Positions 41,249-49,731 of a stretch of 64,000 nucleotides of DNA are shown here, piece by piece. Origin of the DNA: Acidobacteriota bacterium (GTDB taxonomy: Bacteria; Acidobacteriota; Thermoanaerobaculia; UBA5066; Gp7-AA6); assembly GCA_027307335.1 (NCBI GenBank), contig DAHUXD010000027.1:1-64000 (forward strand), written 5' to 3'. Position numbers and translations under genes: made by a program. The notes beneath the pieces were generated by a model. It worked only from the letters and a program-made list of their open reading frames with translations. It was not told the DNA's origin and made no database searches. Position 1 is the first letter of the stretch; each line of letters opens with the position of its first letter.

Positions 41249-42945
41249 CAGAGCGCCCGGACCGTGGCGATCTCGCGGCCCTCCGGGTCGAGCGTATGGA
41301 TGGCGCAGGCGAGGCACGGATCGAACGAGTGCACCGTGCGCAGCACTTCGAGCGGCAGCTCCGGATTGGCGACGGGGTTCCCGACGAGCGACGCCTCGTA
41401 CGGCCCGGGCTGGTTCTTCTCGTCGCGCGGCCCGGCGTTCCACGTCGAGGGGACGACCGCCTGGTAGTTCTTGATCTTCCCGTCCTGGATGACGACCCAG
41501 TGCGAGAGCGTGCCGCGCGGCGCCTCGTGGAAGCCGAAGCCGCGCTGCTCGCCCTTCGGGAACACGGGCTGGTTGAAGATCGCCGTGTCGCCCTTGCCGA
41601 TGTTCTCCGCGAGGAGATTCCAGTGCTTGAGCGCGAGCTCGGAGATCACGCACGTGCGGATCATGCGCGCCGCGTGGCGGCCGAGCGTCGAGTGCAGGAC
41701 GGCCGGCGAGAGCTGCTTCTTCGCGACCGAGCCGGCGGTCTCGAGCGTCTTGACGGCCCAGCGCTTCGTCGGCTCGTGGCCGAGCGCGAAGCCGACGAGC
41801 ACCTGTGCGAGCGGGCCGACCTGCATGACCTTGCCCTGGAAGCGCGGCGCCTTGACCCACGAGTACTTCTTCGAGTCGTCGAACTTCGTGTACTTCGGAA
41901 CGGTCTCCTCCTCGTACGGGTGCTTCGACCAGTCGCCGTCGTACCAGGCATGCGCGATCGACTCGGTGACGTTCTCCTTGAAGTAGGGATCCTGGAAGGA
42001 CTTGATCTCCTTCACGGTCGCGAGGTCGCCGTTGAAGATCGTGCCGCCCGGCAGGTCGAACTTCGTGCCCTTCGTATCGAGCGGGAGGTCCGGCACCGCC
42101 AGGTAGTTCGTCACGCCGGCGCCGTAGCCGAGCCACTCCGGGTACATCCCGGCAATCGCACAGACGTCGACGAAGTAGACCTGCTGGATGAACGCGCTCA
42201 TCTCGTCGAGGATGTCCTTGACGCGGAAGAGGCGGTTCATGTTCAGCGTCGCCTCGTTGTCGAGGTTGATCGCGTTCGCGACGCCGCCGACGGCGAGGTT
42301 CTGGATGTTCGGCGTCTTGCTGCCGAGGATCGTGACAACCTGGTTCACGCGCCGCTGGTAATCGAGCGCCTGGAGGTAGTGGGCCACCGCGAGCAGGTTG
42401 ACCTCCGGCGGCAGCTTCATCGCGGGGTGGCCCCAGTAGCCGTTGGTGAAGATCCCGAGCTGGCCCGCCTCGACGTAGTTCTTGACCTTGTCCTGGACCG
42501 CCTTCAGCTGCTCCTTGCTGTTGCCGGGCCACGGCGAGAGGCTGTTGGCGAGGGCCGAGGCCTTCGCCGGGTCGGCCTTGAGGGCCGAGACCACGTCCAC
42601 CCAGTCGAGCGCCGAGAGCTGGTAGAAGTGCACGATGTGGTCGTGCATGGCGTGCGCCATCACGATCAGGTTGCGGATGTACTGCGCGTTCAGCGGAATC
42701 TCGAGCCCGAGCGCGTTCTCGACCGTGCGGACCGAGGCGATCGCGTGGACCGTCGTGCAGACGCCGCAGAAGCGCTGCGTGAAGATCCAGGCGTCCCGCG
42801 GGTCGCGTCCGAGGAGGATCGTCTCGATGCCGCGATACATCTGACCGGAGGACCAGGCCTTCTGCACCTTGCCGCCATCGACCTCGCAGTCGATGCGGAG
42901 GTGCCCCTCGATGCGCGTGACGGGGTCGACGACGATGCGTGTCAT
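41248..42945 (-). CDS. hybC: [NiFe] hydrogenase large (catalytic) subunit, HybC-like
   Basis: 565 residues. Nickel ligands: Cys60 and Cys63 in RFCGVCTTVH, Cys544 and Cys547 in DPCLACAIH. All four are ordinary TGC/TGT cysteines, so not a selenium form. RIEGHLRID is the other conserved N-terminal box. After His550 a 15-residue tail (TLDPEGREIATVRAL) remains, the peptide to be cut by the maturation protease. No signal of its own; it should be exported with the small subunit. Gene order small subunit-HybA-HybB-large subunit matches H2-uptake, Hyb-type group 1 enzymes. Confidence 0.97.
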   Translation of the reverse strand: MTRIVVDPVTRIEGHLRIDCEVDGGKVQKAWSSGQMYRGIETILLGRDPRDAWIFTQRFCGVCTTVHAIASVRTVENALGLEIPLNAQYIRNLIVMAHAMHDHIVHFYQLSALDWVDVVSALKADPAKASALANSLSPWPGNSKEQLKAVQDKVKNYVEAGQLGIFTNGYWGHPAMKLPPEVNLLAVAHYLQALDYQRRVNQVVTILGSKTPNIQNLAVGGVANAINLDNEATLNMNRLFRVKDILDEMSAFIQQVYFVDVCAIAGMYPEWLGYGAGVTNYLAVPDLPLDTKGTKFDLPGGTIFNGDLATVKEIKSFQDPYFKENVTESIAHAWYDGDWSKHPYEEETVPKYTKFDDSKKYSWVKAPRFQGKVMQVGPLAQVLVGFALGHEPTKRWAVKTLETAGSVAKKQLSPAVLHSTLGRHAARMIRTCVISELALKHWNLLAENIGKGDTAIFNQPVFPKGEQRGFGFHEAPRGTLSHWVVIQDGKIKNYQAVVPSTWNAGPRDEKNQPGPYEASLVGNPVANPELPLEVLRTVHSFDPCLACAIHTLDPEGREIATVRAL

Positions 42946-42955
42946 GTCTTGCCCT

Positions 42956-44143
42956 CTATGAGTGTGCGGTCGCGCGCTCGGGCGCGCCGCCGATGATCGG
43001 GAAGAGCTTCACGATGGCGACGTAGCCGACGATCTCGAGGGAGACGAGTCCCAGCGTGATCAGCAGCTCGGGAACGCTCGGGAAATAGTGGACGTCGTCG
43101 AAGGGCCGGTACGCGACGAGGTAGGTGTTGAACCGGTACACGGCGCCAGCGAGCATCATGGACATCGCGGCGCGGAAGAGATTGCCGGGGTCGCGACGCC
43201 GCGCGGCCGGCGCAAGCAGAACCAGCGGAAGCGCCGTCAGCGCAATCTCGATCCAGAACGCGAGCGCGAACCGGGAGAACGCGAACGCGAGGGCGAGCTT
43301 CCCGCGGAAGGCGAGGTCGCCGAACCGCAGGACCAGGAATCCGCCGAGCACCGGGAGCATCGCCCCGGACAGCCCGGCGAGCATCTCCGTCTCCGGACGG
43401 CGCCCGAAGAAGCGCGTCGAGAGCGTCGACTCGAAGACGACCGCCGCGTATCCCATCGCGATGCACGAGACGAGGAAGAGGAGCGGGAGGAACGGCGACC
43501 ACCACAGCGGATGGAGCTTGGGTCCCGACAGGACCATGAGGCTCCCAAGCGAGGACTGGTGCATCGTCGGGAGCAGCAGCCCGAGGCCCATGATCCAGAG
43601 GAGCGCCTTGTCCATGACGGGCAGCGTCTTCTGGGCGAACCGCTTCACGCCGGACTCGGGCCCCTCCGCGAGCTTCTCGAGGAACGCCGGGGAGAGCTCG
43701 ATCCACAGCACGAACATGTAGCTCATGATGCAGAGCGCGACCTCGAGGAGGGCGGAGTTCAGGTTCCAGGACCAGACGAACAGGGGGACCTTCCAGATGA
43801 TCCAGGGCTTGCCGATGTCGAGGAAGACCGAGATGCCCGCGATCGTGTAGCCGAGTGCGCTCGTCAGGATCGCGGGGCGGATGAGCGGGTGATAGCGGCC
43901 GCGGTTCAGAATGTAGACGAGGAGTCCCACGGCGTATCCGCCGCAGGCGAGCGCGGTCCCCACGACGACATCGAAGGCGATCCAGAGGCCCCAGGGATAG
44001 CCGTCGGATAGCGCGGTCGTCGCGCCGAGGCCGGCGAAGAGCCGCCAGAGGATCATGAGAAGGCCGACCGCGAACAGCGCCGCGAAGAGACGCACCGGGC
44101 GCGTGAAAATGGGCCCGCCGACGGCCTGCGCGCGTTCGCTCAT
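42956..44143 (-). CDS. hybB: Hydrogenase membrane anchor HybB (NrfD family)
   Basis: 395 residues with about ten membrane helices and no haem-ligand pattern, matching NrfD/PsrC/HybB proteins. Conserved blocks include WGLWIAFDVVVGTALACGGY and ISVFLDIGKPW. HybB exchanges electrons with the quinone pool and in E. coli hydrogenase 2 is needed for proton-coupled quinone reduction. Overlaps hybA by 4 bases and lies 10 bases before hybC. Confidence 0.94.
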   Translation of the reverse strand: MSERAQAVGGPIFTRPVRLFAALFAVGLLMILWRLFAGLGATTALSDGYPWGLWIAFDVVVGTALACGGYAVGLLVYILNRGRYHPLIRPAILTSALGYTIAGISVFLDIGKPWIIWKVPLFVWSWNLNSALLEVALCIMSYMFVLWIELSPAFLEKLAEGPESGVKRFAQKTLPVMDKALLWIMGLGLLLPTMHQSSLGSLMVLSGPKLHPLWWSPFLPLLFLVSCIAMGYAAVVFESTLSTRFFGRRPETEMLAGLSGAMLPVLGGFLVLRFGDLAFRGKLALAFAFSRFALAFWIEIALTALPLVLLAPAARRRDPGNLFRAAMSMMLAGAVYRFNTYLVAYRPFDDVHYFPSVPELLITLGLVSLEIVGYVAIVKLFPIIGGAPERATAHS

Positions 44144-45090
44144 GACGGCGCTCCTTTCTCACCGGCGCCGGAGGAGGGCGGCGGATTCTTGCGGTTCTTC
44201 CAGATCACCGCGGTCAGAAGGCCGTACAGAGCCACGGGCGCGACGAACCCCTGGTAGATGCCGTGCTGGATGGTCTGCTGGACGTCCGGCACTGGATCGT
44301 TGGAGAGGGTCGGCAGGCGCAGCTTGTCGAAGGGCACGTGCGACAGGTAGAGGCACTGCGTGCCGCCCCCGTCGAACTCGCCGTAGATCTTGTCCACGTA
44401 GCGGCCGGGGCTCTCGGCCATGCGCCGCTTTGCCTCGGCGAGGAGCTCCTCGCGCGTGCCGTAGATGACCGCCTGCCGCGGGCAGACCTCGGCGCAGCCG
44501 GGACCGTGGCCGGCGGGATAGTGGCTGAAGCCGCCGCTCTTCGTCAGGGCGGCGCCCTGGACGCGATGGCGGCAGAGCTCGCATTTGACGATGCCCGGCC
44601 AGTTGCTCGTCCACTGGAACTTCGGGATGTTGAAGGGGCACGCCATCTGGCAGTAGCGGCAGCCGATGCACTTGCTCGCGTCGTAGGACACGATGCCGTG
44701 CTCGCCCGGCCGTTTCTTGAGCGCGCCGAGCATGCACGCGTTCGTGCAGGCGGGATCGACGCACTGCATGCACTGCGCCTTGAAGTAGGACCACTGGGCG
44801 CCGTCCGCGCTCTTGTAGAGCCTGATGACCGTCTTGGTGTCGCCGTCGAGGTCCATCGGCGTGTCCCAGATGCCTCCGGGAGAGTTTCCGGTCTCGGGCT
44901 TCGTGTCGTTCGCCTGTCGGCAGGCCACGACACAGGCCTTGCAGCCGATGCAGCGGGTGGTGTCGTACAGAAGACCCATGGCGTCGGGCGCGGCGGTCGG
45001 GCGCACGCGCGCCTCGGCCGTGCCCTTCGCGACCGCCGCGGCGCCGGCCGCGGCGAAGGTCTTGAAGACGAGCCGTCGGTTGACCTGCAC
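44140..45090 (-). CDS. hybA: Hydrogenase ferredoxin-like subunit HybA, Tat-exported
   Basis: 316 residues. N-terminal NRRLVFKTF looks like a Tat twin-arginine motif with a short hydrophobic region. Four cluster-binding motifs follow: CIGCKACVVAC, CMQCVDPAC, CIGCRYCQMAC and CELCRHR...CAEVC, as in HybA/DmsB-type 4x[4Fe-4S] proteins. A C-terminal membrane helix (VAPVALYGLLTAVIW, ~285-300) anchors it. It carries electrons from the small subunit to HybB. Starts one base after the small-subunit stop. Confidence 0.94.
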   Translation of the reverse strand: MQVNRRLVFKTFAAAGAAAVAKGTAEARVRPTAAPDAMGLLYDTTRCIGCKACVVACRQANDTKPETGNSPGGIWDTPMDLDGDTKTVIRLYKSADGAQWSYFKAQCMQCVDPACTNACMLGALKKRPGEHGIVSYDASKCIGCRYCQMACPFNIPKFQWTSNWPGIVKCELCRHRVQGAALTKSGGFSHYPAGHGPGCAEVCPRQAVIYGTREELLAEAKRRMAESPGRYVDKIYGEFDGGGTQCLYLSHVPFDKLRLPTLSNDPVPDVQQTIQHGIYQGFVAPVALYGLLTAVIWKNRKNPPPSSGAGEKGAPS

Positions 45091-45091
45091 G

Positions 45092-46231
45092 TCAGGCCTC
45101 CTTTCCGGCTCCCGTCGTTTTGTCCGGCGGGGGTCCTCCGAGCTTGCGGGAGGCGGCGATGCCGGCGCCCAGGAGGGCGCCGCCGATGACGCCGGCGATC
45201 CCCGTCGCGACCGGGCTGATGTGGCCCTGCGCCGCCTGGATCGGCGGATACGTGGCGGGCGGCATGGCGCGGTCGATGTCGACCGTGTCGTGCAGCGCGA
45301 CGCGGAACGCGAGCGCCTGCTCGGTGCAGCCGAAGCACGGATGGCCGATGCCGATCGGCCACGCGTCCGGCACCTCGCCGAAGTGCTGCACGGAGCAGTT
45401 GGCGTGCGTCGCCGGGCCCTTGCAGCCGATCTTGTAGAGGCAGTAGCCGAGGCGCGCGTTCTCGTCGCCGAACTTCTGGACGAAGCGGCCGGCGTCGAAG
45501 TGCGGCCGCCGCGGGCACTGCTCGTGGATCGTGCGGCCGTAGGCGAACTTCGGACGGTTCTTCTCGTCGAGCGCGGGGAGCGTTCCGAACGTGACGTACT
45601 GGAGCACGGTGCCGAGGAGGTTGTAGGGGTTGGCCGGACAGCCGGGGATCGTCACGACCGTCTTGCCCTTCAGGATCATGGGCGCGCCGGTCGCGCCGGT
45701 CGGGTTCGGATCCGCGGACGGGATGCCGCCCCACGACGCGCACGAGCCGATCGAGATGATCGCGCCCGCCTTCTCCGCGCAGTCGCGCGCGATCTGCATC
45801 GCCGTGCGGCCGCCGATCTGGCAGTAGATGCCGTCCTCTTTCGTCGGGATCGCTCCCTCGATGACGAGGACGTACTTGCCGGCGTTGTCGGCCATCGCCT
45901 TCTTCAGCGCGGCCTCGGCCTGGTGGCCCGCGGCGGCGAAGAGCGTCTCGCAGTAGTCGAGCGAGATCAGGTCGAGGATGAGCTCCGCGACGTCCGGATG
46001 CGACGTGCGCAGGAGCGACTCCGTGCAGCCCGTGCACTCCTGGAAGTGCAGCCAGATGACGGAGGGTTTCAGCTTCTTCGCCGCGACCACCTGGGCGGCC
46101 TTGGCCGCCGCCTCGTAGGGAAGCCCGATCGCCGCGAACGCCAGGGTGCAGACCTTGAGGAAATCGCGGCGGTCCACGGAGGAGAAGCTCCCCGCTGCCG
46201 CCGTCGCCGGTGCGTAGCTCGTCGAAGCCAT
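45092..46231 (-). CDS. hybO: [NiFe] hydrogenase small subunit, HybO-like
   Basis: 379 residues from the ATG at 46231, which has GGGAGGG about 6 bases upstream. Tat signal SVDRRDFLKVCTLAF. Proximal cluster ligands ECTGC, SCASWGG and IPGCPANPYN; distal and medial clusters in TIHEQC, GYCLYKIGCKG, NCSV and GHPCFGC. Because the sequence has CTGC and SWGG, it lacks the two extra cysteines of oxygen-tolerant group 1d enzymes. A C-terminal membrane helix (VATGIAGVIGGALLGAGIAA) anchors it. First gene of the hydrogenase structural unit. Confidence 0.96.
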   Translation of the reverse strand: MASTSYAPATAAAGSFSSVDRRDFLKVCTLAFAAIGLPYEAAAKAAQVVAAKKLKPSVIWLHFQECTGCTESLLRTSHPDVAELILDLISLDYCETLFAAAGHQAEAALKKAMADNAGKYVLVIEGAIPTKEDGIYCQIGGRTAMQIARDCAEKAGAIISIGSCASWGGIPSADPNPTGATGAPMILKGKTVVTIPGCPANPYNLLGTVLQYVTFGTLPALDEKNRPKFAYGRTIHEQCPRRPHFDAGRFVQKFGDENARLGYCLYKIGCKGPATHANCSVQHFGEVPDAWPIGIGHPCFGCTEQALAFRVALHDTVDIDRAMPPATYPPIQAAQGHISPVATGIAGVIGGALLGAGIAASRKLGGPPPDKTTGAGKEA

Positions 46232-46388
46232 AAGCGCCCTCCCGGGGGTCATACGAGATGCTGCCGGGCGCCCCCGAAAGCCCTTGTGCCGCAGCGTCGC
46301 TTCGTCGGCAAGGAGCGGCATCATGCAAATGAATCATTCCCTCCCGCGGCGAGAACGCGCCGCGTCGAGGGCAAGCGGGCCGGCGTTC

Positions 46389-46428
46389 GAAAAGAAGGAA
46401 AAAGAAAAGGGCCGCCGGACGGCGGCCC
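46389..46428 (-). terminator. Intrinsic terminator of the BNR-repeat gene
   Basis: An 8-bp GC stem (46409-46416 with 46421-46428) and 4-base loop, followed on the minus strand by a T-rich run (complement of the A-rich 46389-46408). It separates the BNR gene from the hydrogenase operon downstream. The rest of the gap 46232-46465 shows nothing further that I recognise apart from the small-subunit leader. Confidence 0.85.
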
Positions 46429-46465
46429 ATATCGATCGGATCGACGGATCAGAAGCCGGGAAGCG

Positions 46466-49400
46466 TCATTTCTCCAGTTTCGGCGCCGGGGCGACCGGCG
46501 GAATCCCGGCCTGCGCGACCGCCTGGTTGAACGCCTTCACGTCGGTGTCGAGAATCTTCCGGTACTCGGCGCGCGACGCGTCGAGGCGGCCCGTCAGGAG
46601 CCTGTAGTACTCGGCCGAGGAGGCGAGCGGCCTCGCGTCCGCGCTCGAGACGATCCCCGCCAGGTAGACCCAGTCGTGGTCGAGCTTCGGCTCGTAATTC
46701 AGGTCGTCCTCGTCGGCGACGATCTCCGGGTTCGTGAGCTGGTCCTCGACCGCCGTCAGCTTCGCGCCGACCGCCGCCGCCTGCTTCGCGAGCGCGTCCC
46801 CCTTGCCGAGGCGCTCCGCCCGGGCGCCGATGTCCTCCATCTGAGAGCGCACGTCGCGAATCTGGACCACGGTCTCGTGCGTCTCCGACAGACGGTCGCG
46901 GATCTCCCTCAGCAGCTCGTGCTGCGCCTTCAGGTCCGCCGCGGTCGCCGAGACGCCGGGATGCGCCTTCACGACGAGCGGCTGGGTGTACCCCTTGCCG
47001 CCGACGGTCAGCCGGACGGTGTACGTGCCGGGCGCGACGCGTGGCGGCTTCTTCGTGCCCTCGTTGAACACGGCCTTCGGCGCGAGCGTCGGCCGGACGA
47101 TGCGCATGTCCCACACGAAGCGGTTCAAGGAGGCCTTCGGATCGAGCGGCTTGTCCTGGTCCTTGCGCTGCTCCTCCTGCTCGGCCTGCTTCTTCAGGTC
47201 CTCCGCCTTCGGCGGCTTCTGGTTCGAATACGACCGAAGCACGGTGTCGCCGTCGAGGAACTCGAGCGTCACCTTCTCCCCTTCCTTCGGCGCGTCCTTC
47301 AGCCAGTAATCGACGAGCACGCCCGGGGGCATGTTCTTGCCGGCCGTCTGCGGCTCGTCCTCCTCGTCGCGCGGATCGAGGTCGAGCCGGACCGTCGGCC
47401 GCGGCGGAAAGAGCGTCACCGCGGAGGCGGCGACCGCGTCGCTCCACTGCCGCACCGCGGTCAGGTCGTCGAGGATCCAGAACGCGCGGCCCTGGGTCGC
47501 GACGACGAGGTCGTCGTTCTTGACCGCGAGGTCCGTGACCGGCGTGTACGGCAGGTTCCGCTGGAAGGGCATCCAGTTCGCGCCGTCGTCGAACGAGACG
47601 TAGAGCCCGAGCTCGGTGCCGGCGTACAGGAGGCCCTGCCGCACCGGGTCCTCGCGCACGACGCGGGTGAACGCGCCGTCGGGGATGCCGTTGACGATCT
47701 TCGTCCACGTCTTGCCGTAATCGGTCGTCTTGTAGAGGTAGGGCCTGAAGTCGTCCCACTTGTACATCGTGGCCGCCACGTAGGCCGTGCCCTTGTCGCG
47801 CGGCGAGGCGTCGATCGAATTGATCTGGATCCACTCGGGCATGCCCTTCGGCGTCACGTTCTGCCAGGTCTTCCCGTCGTCGCGCGTGACGTGCACGAGC
47901 CCGTCGTCCGAGCCCGCCCAGATGACGCCGGGATCGGCCTTCGACTCGCCGAGCGCGAAGATGACGCCGTAGAGCTCGACGCCCGTCACGTCGGTCGTGA
48001 TCGGACCGCCGGACTTTCCCTGCTTCGTCTTGTCGTTGCGGGTGAGGTCGGGAGAGATTTCCTCCCAGGTCTCCCCGCCGTCCTTCGTGCGCAGCAAGAT
48101 CTGCGACGCGTGGTAGACGGCCCTGGGGTCGTTCGGCGAGATCATGATCGGCGCGTTCCACTGGAACCGGTACTTCAGGTCGGACGTCGCATGGCCGTCG
48201 GCGAGCTGGGGCCACGCCATGACGACGCGTTCCTGCTTGGTGCGGTGGTCGTAGCGGGTGATGATCCCGCCATACTCGCCGGCGTAGACGATGTTCGGGT
48301 CGTTCGGGTCGACCGCCATCCAGCCGCTCTCGCCGCCGCCCGCCGAGTGCCAGTCGCTCCGCCCGATCTCGCCGCCGGGAACGCCGCTCGGGATGCAGAC
48401 GTTCGAGTTGTCCTGCTGCGAGCCGTAGACCCAGTAGGGGAACTGATTGTCGGTCGTGACGCGGTAGAACTGGGCGGTCGGCTGGTTGTAGAGCGTCGAC
48501 CAGGACTTGCCGCCGTTGTAGGTCACGGTCGCGCCGCCGTCGTTGCCGACGATGAAGCGGTTCGGATCGTCCGGGTCGATCCACATGTCGTGGTTGTCGC
48601 CGTGCGGGACGTGCATCGCGGAGAACGTCTTCCCGCCGTCGCCCGACTTGTGCATCTCGACGTTCGGCAGGTACACGACGTCCGCGTTCTTCGGGTCCGG
48701 ATAGACCCACGAGTAGTACCAGGCGCGCTCGCGGATCTTGTGCTCGTCGTTGACGTGGGTGAACTTGCCGCCGAAGTCCTCGCTGCGGAAGAGGCCGCCG
48801 TGCTTCGCCTCGACGAACGCGTACACCCGCCCCGGCTTCGACGGCGCGACCGCGACGCCGACCTTCCCCCACATGCCGTCGGGAAGTCCCTCGGTCAGCT
48901 TCTTCCACGACTCGCCGCCGTCCGTCGACTTCCAGAGGCTCGATCCGGGGCCGCCGGAGACGAGCTCCCACGGCCGGCGGACCACCTGCCAGAACGCGGC
49001 GTACAGGATGCGCGGATTGCGGGGATCCATCGCGAGGTCGGAGGCGCCCGTCTTCTCGTCGACGTAGAGGATCTTCTTCCAGGTCTTCCCGCCGTCCTCG
49101 GAGCGGAAGATGCCGCGCTCGGCGTTCGGGCCCCAGACGTGGCCCTGGGCCGCGACGTAGACGATGTCGGGGTTGTCCGGGTGGACGCGGACGCGCGCGA
49201 TCTGGCGCGTGTCGCGGAGGCCGACGTTCTTCCAGGTGCGGCCGCCGTCGGTCGACTTGTAGACGCCGTCGCCGTGGGAGACGTTGCCGCGGATCGGCGC
49301 CTCGCCGGTGCCGACGTAGACGACGTTGGGGTCGGACTCGGACACGGCGATCGCGCCGATCGACCCGGTCTTGAAGTCCTTGTCGGACAGGACCTGCCAG

Positions 49401-49675
49401 TTCGAGCCGCCGTCCGTCGTCTTCCAGACGCCGCCGCCCGTCGCCCCGAAGTAGAAGGTGTACGGGTCGTGGCGCACGCCGGCCACCGCGGTGACCCGGC
49501 CGCCTCGGAAGGGGCCGATCAGGCGGAACTGCAGGCCGTCGAACCGGTCGGAGAGCGTCTTCTCGGACGCGTCCTTCGCCGGAGCCGGCGCCGCGGCGGG
49601 CGCGGCGGAAACCGCGGCGGCGGTCAGAAGGAGCGGGAGGGCCAGGCAGGGCACGAAACGACGCCAGCGAGTCAT
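46466..49675 (-). CDS. Large secreted sortilin/BNR-repeat propeller protein
   Basis: 1069 residues, ATG preceded by AAAGGAG. Signal peptide (FVPCLALPLLLTAAAVSA). Residues ~40-720 contain nine Asp-box motifs of the type S-x-D-x-G-x-T-W (for example KTTDGGSNWQ, KSTDGGRTWK, RSEDGGKTWK, VTRDDGKTWQ, KTTDYGKTWT), a VPS10/exo-alpha-sialidase-like double propeller. A beta domain (~740-900) and a charged, coiled-coil C-terminal region (~905-1040) follow. Similar proteins are abundant in Acidobacteriota and Bacteroidota; function is unproven, with glycan or protein binding and hydrolysis both proposed. Own promoter and terminator. Confidence 0.88.
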   Translation of the reverse strand: MTRWRRFVPCLALPLLLTAAAVSAAPAAAPAPAKDASEKTLSDRFDGLQFRLIGPFRGGRVTAVAGVRHDPYTFYFGATGGGVWKTTDGGSNWQVLSDKDFKTGSIGAIAVSESDPNVVYVGTGEAPIRGNVSHGDGVYKSTDGGRTWKNVGLRDTRQIARVRVHPDNPDIVYVAAQGHVWGPNAERGIFRSEDGGKTWKKILYVDEKTGASDLAMDPRNPRILYAAFWQVVRRPWELVSGGPGSSLWKSTDGGESWKKLTEGLPDGMWGKVGVAVAPSKPGRVYAFVEAKHGGLFRSEDFGGKFTHVNDEHKIRERAWYYSWVYPDPKNADVVYLPNVEMHKSGDGGKTFSAMHVPHGDNHDMWIDPDDPNRFIVGNDGGATVTYNGGKSWSTLYNQPTAQFYRVTTDNQFPYWVYGSQQDNSNVCIPSGVPGGEIGRSDWHSAGGGESGWMAVDPNDPNIVYAGEYGGIITRYDHRTKQERVVMAWPQLADGHATSDLKYRFQWNAPIMISPNDPRAVYHASQILLRTKDGGETWEEISPDLTRNDKTKQGKSGGPITTDVTGVELYGVIFALGESKADPGVIWAGSDDGLVHVTRDDGKTWQNVTPKGMPEWIQINSIDASPRDKGTAYVAATMYKWDDFRPYLYKTTDYGKTWTKIVNGIPDGAFTRVVREDPVRQGLLYAGTELGLYVSFDDGANWMPFQRNLPYTPVTDLAVKNDDLVVATQGRAFWILDDLTAVRQWSDAVAASAVTLFPPRPTVRLDLDPRDEEDEPQTAGKNMPPGVLVDYWLKDAPKEGEKVTLEFLDGDTVLRSYSNQKPPKAEDLKKQAEQEEQRKDQDKPLDPKASLNRFVWDMRIVRPTLAPKAVFNEGTKKPPRVAPGTYTVRLTVGGKGYTQPLVVKAHPGVSATAADLKAQHELLREIRDRLSETHETVVQIRDVRSQMEDIGARAERLGKGDALAKQAAAVGAKLTAVEDQLTNPEIVADEDDLNYEPKLDHDWVYLAGIVSSADARPLASSAEYYRLLTGRLDASRAEYRKILDTDVKAFNQAVAQAGIPPVAPAPKLEK

Positions 49676-49716
49676 GGAGCTCCTTTCGAGAGAGAAAACC
49701 GGCGGTCGGGTGAGAA

Positions 49717-49724
49717 AGTATACC
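49717..49724. promoter_or_regulatory. Overlapping divergent -10 boxes around GTATAC
   Basis: Minus-strand TATACT (49722-49717) should drive the BNR gene with a leader of about 35 bases that includes AAAGGAG. Plus-strand TATACC (49719-49724) is 7 bases before the ATG at 49732, which has no ribosome site. The two boxes share the palindrome GTATAC. Confidence 0.5.
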
Positions 49725-49731
49725 GGCAGCG

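Noticed and set aside
41248-42945. Selenium-containing [NiFeSe] hydrogenase
   Set aside because: The nickel ligands are encoded by ordinary Cys codons and no in-frame TGA occurs in the C-terminal motif.
45092-46231. Oxygen-tolerant group 1d type small subunit
   Set aside because: The proximal cluster motif is CTGC, and SWGG lacks the second extra Cys, so the six-cysteine cluster is absent.
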